From contig NZ_CP109444.1 of assembly GCF_036227225.1 (NCBI RefSeq), positions 1,798,001-1,862,000 of the forward strand: DNA of 64,000 bases, in the 5' to 3' direction. Positions within the stretch are counted from its first letter, which is position 1, and each line of letters opens with the position of its first letter. Both the position numbers and the translations under genes were made by a program. The notes beneath the pieces were generated by a model. The model did not search any database and was not told the DNA's origin. It saw only the letters and a list, made by a program, of their open reading frames with translations. The DNA comes from Streptomyces sp. NBC_01478 (GTDB taxonomy: Bacteria > Actinomycetota > Actinomycetes > Streptomycetales > Streptomycetaceae). Shown piece by piece: positions 59,408 through 64,000 of the stretch.

Positions 59408-61210
59408 GTGACGGAGCATCCCAGCCCTCGCGAAGGCCCCGCCGGATCCACCCGGCGAGGCGTCTCGTCGAGCGGCCCGGCACCCGTCGTACCGCTCGGC
59501 CGGACGCCTGTACGGCACATGGACCGGCTCCAGTACCTGGATGTGGCCACCCGGCGGATCGCCCGCGGGATGGACCTGGACGAGACGCTGCGGGAGCTGC
59601 GGTGGGCGGCGGTGCCCGCCTTCGCGGACGCGATCGTGATCCATCTGCACGATCCGCTGCCCGTCGGGGACGAGAAGTCGCCCACGGCCGTCGTGCTGCA
59701 ACTGCACAGCGTCGACCGGGCGCCGGAGGCCAGGACCGCGCTGCTGATGCCGCACGCCGAGTACGGGGACGTGGCCGAGCGGGTGCGGCCGGTGCTCGAC
59801 GGCCGGCTCGCGAAACTGCTGCTGGCCGGGCAGCCGGCCTTCGGCGACACACCGGGCATCGGCCTCGCGGTGACCGAGCTGCTGGGACCCACGGCGAGCG
59901 CGCCGGGGACACTGCCGCCGGGCCGCCGGCTGATCATCGCCCCGCTGCACGGCCGCCACCACGTCATGGGCACCGTCGTCCTGCTGCGCCGCCCCGACCG
60001 CTCCGCGTTCACCGCCGACGACCTGCTCGTCGCCTCCCAACTGGCCACCCACACCGCCATCGGCGTCCAGAAGGCGGTGATGTACGGCCACGAGGCCTCC
60101 GTCGCGGACACCCTCCAGCACACCATGCTCCCGTCGTCGCTGCCCGAACCGACCGGCATCCGCCTGGCCAGCCGCTATCTGCCCGCCTCGAAGACCGCGC
60201 AGGTCGGCGGCGACTGGTACGACGCGATCCCGCTGCCCGGCAGCCGGGTCGCACTGATCGTCGGCGACGTCATGGGCCACTCCATGACCTCCGCCGCGAT
60301 CATGGGCCAGTTGCGCACCATCGTGCAGACCCTCGCCGGCCTCGACCTGCCCCCGCACGAGGTCCTCCACCACCTCGACGAACAGGCCCAGCGGCTCGGC
60401 AGCGACCACATCGCGACCTGCCTGTACGCGATCTACGACCCGATCTCGCACCGCCTGCTCATGGCCAACGCCGGCCATCCGCCCGCCGTGCTGCTGCGCC
60501 CGAACGGCCACGCCGAGGTCCTCCAGGTCCCGCCGGGCGCGCCGATCGGTGTCGGCGGTGTCGTCTTCGAGTCAGTGGAGATGCCGGCGCCCACCGGCAC
60601 CACCCTGGTCCTGTACACCGACGGCCTGGTCGAGTCCCGTGACAGGGACGTGGGGACGGGCGTCGAGGCCCTGCGCACACATCTCCGCTCCACCCCGCAC
60701 AGACACCGTCTCTCCTCGCTGGAGCGCCTGTGCGACCGGATCCTCACCGCGCTGGCGCCGGGCCCCCGCGACGACGACATCGCGCTGCTCACCGCCCGCT
60801 TCGAGGGCTTCCCGCCGGACAGCGTCGGCTACTGGCACCTCGACCCCCACCCGCTCACGGCCGGACAGGCCCGCCGGCTGACCCGCAGGGTGCTGCACCG
60901 CTGGGGCCTGGACCCCCTGCTGGACACCACGGAACTCCTGGTCGGCGAGGTCGTCACGAACGCCGTACGGTACGCGTCCCGACCCATCTCGCTCCGGCTG
61001 CTGCGCACCGACGTGCTGCGCTGCGAGGTGACCGACGACTCGTCCCAGGTGCCCCGGATGCGGGACGCGGCACCGGGCGACGAGGGCGGGCGGGGGCTGT
61101 TCATCGTCGACCGGCTCGCGCAGCGCTGGGGAGCGACGCGGCTGAGCACGGGGAAGGTCGTGTGGTTCGAGCAGCAGATCCCGAAAGAGCCGCCGTATCA
61201 CGGGAGTTGA
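59408..61210 (+). CDS. GAF/SpoIIE phosphatase with C-terminal anti-sigma-type ATPase domain
   Basis: 600 residues from GTG at 59408 (GTG at 59390 would add six). A GAF-like sensor (about 50-220) with RLIIAPLHGRHHVMGTVVLLRR, then SpoIIE PP2C: QVGGDWYDAIPLPG, GDVMGHSMTSAAIMGQLR, NAGHPPAVLL, YTDGLVESRD, DDIALLTARFEG. The end is a HATPase_c fold (ELLVGEVVTNAVRYASRPI, DEGGRGLFIVDRLAQRWG). It should dephosphorylate anti-anti-sigma proteins and also bind them, a typical Streptomyces stress-sigma regulator. Confidence 0.94.
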   Translation: MTEHPSPREGPAGSTRRGVSSSGPAPVVPLGRTPVRHMDRLQYLDVATRRIARGMDLDETLRELRWAAVPAFADAIVIHLHDPLPVGDEKSPTAVVLQLHSVDRAPEARTALLMPHAEYGDVAERVRPVLDGRLAKLLLAGQPAFGDTPGIGLAVTELLGPTASAPGTLPPGRRLIIAPLHGRHHVMGTVVLLRRPDRSAFTADDLLVASQLATHTAIGVQKAVMYGHEASVADTLQHTMLPSSLPEPTGIRLASRYLPASKTAQVGGDWYDAIPLPGSRVALIVGDVMGHSMTSAAIMGQLRTIVQTLAGLDLPPHEVLHHLDEQAQRLGSDHIATCLYAIYDPISHRLLMANAGHPPAVLLRPNGHAEVLQVPPGAPIGVGGVVFESVEMPAPTGTTLVLYTDGLVESRDRDVGTGVEALRTHLRSTPHRHRLSSLERLCDRILTALAPGPRDDDIALLTARFEGFPPDSVGYWHLDPHPLTAGQARRLTRRVLHRWGLDPLLDTTELLVGEVVTNAVRYASRPISLRLLRTDVLRCEVTDDSSQVPRMRDAAPGDEGGRGLFIVDRLAQRWGATRLSTGKVVWFEQQIPKEPPYHGS

Positions 61211-61267
61211 CGACCGGCCGTACGCATCAGGGGAGTTGACGACCAACCGGGCGTAACACGGGAGTTG
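61202..61267. repeat. Three short direct repeats in the gap after the SpoIIE gene
   Basis: GGGAGTTGACGACC occurs at 61202-61215 and 61231-61244 and in shortened form (GGGAGTTG) at 61260-61267, period 29. The first overlaps the SpoIIE stop. Confidence 0.7.
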
Positions 61268-61271
61268 CAGC

Positions 61272-62825
61272 TCAGACCGGTCCAACTCCCGTGCCGCCCT
61301 TGAGGCGTTCCAGGTCGGAGGTGCGGACCTGGATGACGACGACGGCGATCAGCGCGGCGACGACGGTGAAGATCGCCGCCATGACGAACGCGGCCGAGAC
61401 CCCGGCGGTGAGGACGTGATCGCCCCAGGTGCCCGGGAGTTGGCCGGTGTGCTGGAACCGGAGGCGCTCGGCCGGGGTCGCCTGCGACAGGAACGCGGGG
61501 ATCTGGTCCTTCGCCTCGTTGCGGCTGGCCGTGCCGAACATCGTGACCAGGATGGACAGTCCGAGCGAACCGCCCACCTGCTGCATGACGTTGAGGAGTC
61601 CGGAGGCCGCGCCGGTCTCCTGGACGGGGACGTCGGAGAGGGCCATCAGGGTCAGCGACACGAACTCCATGCCCATGCCCAGGCTGAACACGAGCATCGG
61701 GCCGAGGACACTGCCCAGGTACGTGGAGTGGACGTCCGTCAGCGTCAGCCAGGACAGGCCGCCCGCGGCGAGGATCGCGCCGACGACCATGAACGGCTTG
61801 GGGCCGTAGGTCGGCAGGAACCGCGAGGCCAGGCCCGCGCCGACCGCGATCACCGCACTGACCGGCAGGAAGGCGAAGCCGGCCATGAGCGGGCTGAAGC
61901 CCAGCACGTCCTGCACGAAGAGCGTGAGGAAGAAGAACATGCCGAAGATCGCGGCGGCGAGGCAGAGCATGATGCCGTACGTCCCGGCCCGGTTGCGGTC
62001 GCGGAACATGTGCAGCGGGGTGATCGGCTGCCGGGAGCGCCGCTCGACCAGGACGAACAGCGCGAGGACGACGACGGCCGCGCCGAACGAGGCCAGGGTG
62101 AGCCAGTCGCTCCAACCCTCCTGCGCGGCCCGGATGAAGCCGTACACCAGCAGCACCATGCCCACGGTGGAGGTCAGCGCGCCGGTGAGGTCGAAGTGGC
62201 CGGGATGGCGTTCGGACTCGCGGATCCAGCGCGGGGTGGCGAGGACGATGAGCAGTCCGATGGGCACGTTGACGAAGAGCACCCAGCGCCAGTTCAGCCA
62301 CTCGACGAGGATCCCGCCCATCAGCAGTCCGATCGCGCCGCCGCCGGCCGAGACACCGGCGAAGACCCCGAACGCCCGGTTGCGCTCCGGGCCTTCACGG
62401 AACGTCGTGCTGATGAGGGCGAGGGAGGTCGGCGAGGCGATGGCACCGCCGACGCCCTGGAGGGCGCGGGCGGCGAGGAGTTCGCCGGAGTTCTGGGACA
62501 ACCCGCCGAGCAGGGAGGCGAGTACGAAGAGCAGCACCCCGAACACGAACACCCGCCGCCTGCCGAGAATGTCACCGGCCCGCCCACCGAGCAGCAGCAG
62601 ACCGCCGAAGGTGAGGGTGTACGCGTTGACCACCCAGGCCAGGCTGGTGGTCGAGAACCCCAGCGAACTCTGGATGTGCGGCAGCGCGATGTTCACGATG
62701 GTGATGTCGAGGACCACCATCAACTGACAGGACGCGATGACCAGCAGCGCCATCGTGCTTCCGCCACCGCCCGGTTCCCGGGTGGTGGACTGCGCTGCGG
62801 AGGCTTGCTGAGGACTGCTGCTCAT
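61272..62825 (-). CDS. DHA2-type MFS drug transporter
   Basis: 517 residues from ATG at 62825 (GTG at 62837 possible). About 14 membrane helices; LVIASCQLMVVLDITIVNIALPHIQSSLGFS and motif A GGRAGDILGRRRV, motif C-like LQGVGGAIASPTSLALIS, are characteristic of the EmrB/QacA group. It should export a drug or metabolite with protons. It is divergent from the aromatic amino acid lyase homologue. Confidence 0.94.
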   Translation of the reverse strand: MSSSPQQASAAQSTTREPGGGGSTMALLVIASCQLMVVLDITIVNIALPHIQSSLGFSTTSLAWVVNAYTLTFGGLLLLGGRAGDILGRRRVFVFGVLLFVLASLLGGLSQNSGELLAARALQGVGGAIASPTSLALISTTFREGPERNRAFGVFAGVSAGGGAIGLLMGGILVEWLNWRWVLFVNVPIGLLIVLATPRWIRESERHPGHFDLTGALTSTVGMVLLVYGFIRAAQEGWSDWLTLASFGAAVVVLALFVLVERRSRQPITPLHMFRDRNRAGTYGIMLCLAAAIFGMFFFLTLFVQDVLGFSPLMAGFAFLPVSAVIAVGAGLASRFLPTYGPKPFMVVGAILAAGGLSWLTLTDVHSTYLGSVLGPMLVFSLGMGMEFVSLTLMALSDVPVQETGAASGLLNVMQQVGGSLGLSILVTMFGTASRNEAKDQIPAFLSQATPAERLRFQHTGQLPGTWGDHVLTAGVSAAFVMAAIFTVVAALIAVVVIQVRTSDLERLKGGTGVGPV

Positions 62826-62938
62826 GGCGGTTCGCACTCACGAGAGGCCGGTGAACGACTCCGTCCACTGGATGCTCACCGTTCGACGGTACGCCCGCCC
62901 CCTGCTCCCCACCACTCGATCATCCCGAGTCCAGGCGT

Positions 62939-62944
62939 TAGGTT
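62939..62944 (+). promoter_or_regulatory. -10 box of the lyase-homologue gene
   Basis: TAGGTT, 5 bases before an in-frame ATG at 62950; alternative ribosome-site start is GTG at 62977. Confidence 0.4.
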
Positions 62945-62976
62945 CACACATGACAGGACAAGGGGAGAAACCTTTG

Positions 62977-64000
62977 GTGACCGAGGTCGTCGTCGACGGA
63001 CGGACGTTGTCCTACGGCGATGTCGTCGCCGTCGCCCACCATGGCGCCCATGTCGCGCTCGCGGACGGGGTGTTGCCGCGTCTGGTGCGTGAACGGGCCG
63101 TCGTGGACGACGTGGTCGACCGGCAGGTGCCGACATACGGCCTGACGACGGGACTGGGCGCCCGCTCCTCCTACGCCCTGCCCCGTGCGGAACTGGACGC
63201 GTTCAGCGTCCGCACGGTCCGGGGCCGGGCGAACGCGGTCGGCGATCCCCTGCCGGTCCCGGTCGTACGGGCCGCTCTCGTCTCCCGGGTCAACGGCCTC
63301 GTGGGCGGCGGCAGCGGCGTGCGGCCGGAGATCGTACGGCTGCTCGTGGAGATGCTCAACGCGCGGGTGCATCCGGTGATCCCCGAGGTGGGGTCGATCG
63401 GCGCGTCCGACCTGTGCCAGATGGCGCACGTCGGTCTGGTCGTCATCGGCGAGGGCGGCGCCGAGTACGACGGTGAGGTGCTCGACGGCGCCACGGCCCT
63501 GCGCCGCGCAGGTCTCGCCCCGGCTCAGCTCGGCCCGAAGGACGGCCATGTGCTGTGCAGCGCAAGCCCGTTGGCGGCCGGCATCGGCGCCCTCGCCCTG
63601 CACGAGACGGCCGCGCTCCTCACCCTGGCCCAGGCGGTCACGGCCCTGACCTACGAGGGCTTCCGGGCCAACACCAGCCCGCTCGACGCCCGGGTACTGG
63701 CCCTGCGCCCGGCTCCCGGCCAGTCCCGCGCGGCGGCCGAACTGCTGTCCCTGCTGACCGGGGGTGAGTTGACCGACCCCCGCAACGCCCGCCGGGTCCA
63801 GGACCCGGTCAGCCTGCGGTGCGCCGCGCAGATGCATGGCGCGGGGTACGCGGCGCTGGCGTTCGCGGACGCGGCGCTGATGCCGGAGTTGAACGGGTGC
63901 GGGGACAATCCGGTGGTGCTGGGCGGTGCCGGGGGTGTCGTGGAGGGATTGAGCGGCGCCGGTGACAACCCGGGAACGCCGCCTGGTGCCGGAGACACCC
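62977..64000 (+). CDS. Aromatic amino acid ammonia-lyase homologue lacking the MIO signature (partial)
   Basis: About 341 residues seen, frame open to the right edge. GTG at 62977 has AGGGGAG 9 bases upstream; ATG at 62950 is an alternative. TYGLTTGLG, GSIGASDLCQMAH, VQDPVSLRC and LNGCGDNPVVLG align with the HAL/PAL family. But the MIO tripeptide Ala-Ser-Gly reads Ala-Ser-Asp (Ser at residue 144 from GTG), the substrate Asn is in a CSAS context, and the conserved Tyr of QDPYS is Val. It may therefore not be an ammonia-lyase. It faces a drug-type MFS exporter. Confidence 0.85.
   Translation, partial: MTEVVVDGRTLSYGDVVAVAHHGAHVALADGVLPRLVRERAVVDDVVDRQVPTYGLTTGLGARSSYALPRAELDAFSVRTVRGRANAVGDPLPVPVVRAALVSRVNGLVGGGSGVRPEIVRLLVEMLNARVHPVIPEVGSIGASDLCQMAHVGLVVIGEGGAEYDGEVLDGATALRRAGLAPAQLGPKDGHVLCSASPLAAGIGALALHETAALLTLAQAVTALTYEGFRANTSPLDARVLALRPAPGQSRAAAELLSLLTGGELTDPRNARRVQDPVSLRCAAQMHGAGYAALAFADAALMPELNGCGDNPVVLGGAGGVVEGLSGAGDNPGTPPGAGDT

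Noticed and set aside
1..64000. tRNA or rRNA genes, CRISPR arrays, transposons, attachment sites
   Set aside because: I looked for clover-leaf T-arm motifs, repeat-spacer arrays and transposase motifs and found none; by eye this is not exhaustive.

Overview
The window reads as a piece of a Streptomyces chromosome. GC is very high, third positions are strongly G/C biased, GTG starts are common, GTGA/ATGA stop-start overlaps are frequent, and the gene content is typical of the genus: secreted polysaccharidases, SpoIIE-type phosphatase, Ser/Thr kinase, many one-component regulators next to their targets. I see no rRNA, tRNA, CRISPR array, prophage, insertion sequence or antibiotic gene cluster. 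It looks like ordinary chromosome with a strong catabolic and stress-response flavour.

Layout. 1-5.3 kb: a partial epimerase, a secreted GH27 alpha-galactosidase, and a divergent ROK kinase / LacI regulator pair that share an operator. 5.3-11.1 kb: an unknown protein, a long transmembrane Ser/Thr kinase with a tandem-repeat linker, a DUF6986 aldolase-like protein and a secreted endonuclease/exonuclease/phosphatase-family protein. 11.1-15.7 kb: the electron-transfer flavoprotein pair, a flavin reductase preceded by a short cysteine-type leader peptide, a thioredoxin facing a DUF4395 membrane protein, and a PlsC acyltransferase. 15.7-22.4 kb: a B3/B4-domain / transglutaminase pair, a tightly coupled DUF6421-SDR-threonine-aldolase operon, GDPD, GNAT and VOC proteins. 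22.5-30.8 kb: a second VOC protein, a large clan GH-A glycosidase without a visible signal peptide, a FUSC exporter coupled to its MarR regulator, DUF5134, M56 and PAP2 membrane proteins.

30.8-42.3 kb: a zinc-ribbon unknown, a HAD hydrolase, a striking HTH plus Clp-N gene with a double operator, small conserved proteins, a TetR regulator, ferredoxin-NADP reductase, an NCS2 permease and a secreted plant-polymer set (GDSL hydrolase, CE1-CBM2 esterase, PL1 and PL3 pectate lyases) with CebR/LacI-type operators. 42.3-51.9 kb: PaaX facing AidB, then two genes behind promoters of the RecA-independent DNA-damage (PafBC) type, uracil-DNA glycosylase coupled to a GlcNAc-kinase-like gene, and a CbiX-like protein. 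51.9-64 kb: a propeller lactonase, a FUSC exporter with a decayed tandem copy of its own 3' end, AsnC and HAD genes, a large TerD-like protein, a methyltransferase, a SpoIIE phosphatase, an MFS exporter and an aromatic amino acid lyase homologue that lacks key catalytic residues.

How the genes work together. Carbohydrate uptake and polymer breakdown (GH27, ROK, LacI, CE1, PL1, PL3, GDSL) share LacI-family operator logic. DNA repair is unusually dense between 43 and 50 kb (AidB, two PafBC-type promoters, UDG). Many genes have a TANNNT -10 box 5-9 bases before the start codon, so leaderless transcripts appear common. The most unusual items are the HTH/Clp-N gene under a promoter embedded in two palindromes, the MIO-deficient lyase homologue at the right edge, the decayed FUSC duplication with a 7-bp tandem repeat, and the cysteine-type leader peptide before the flavin reductase.
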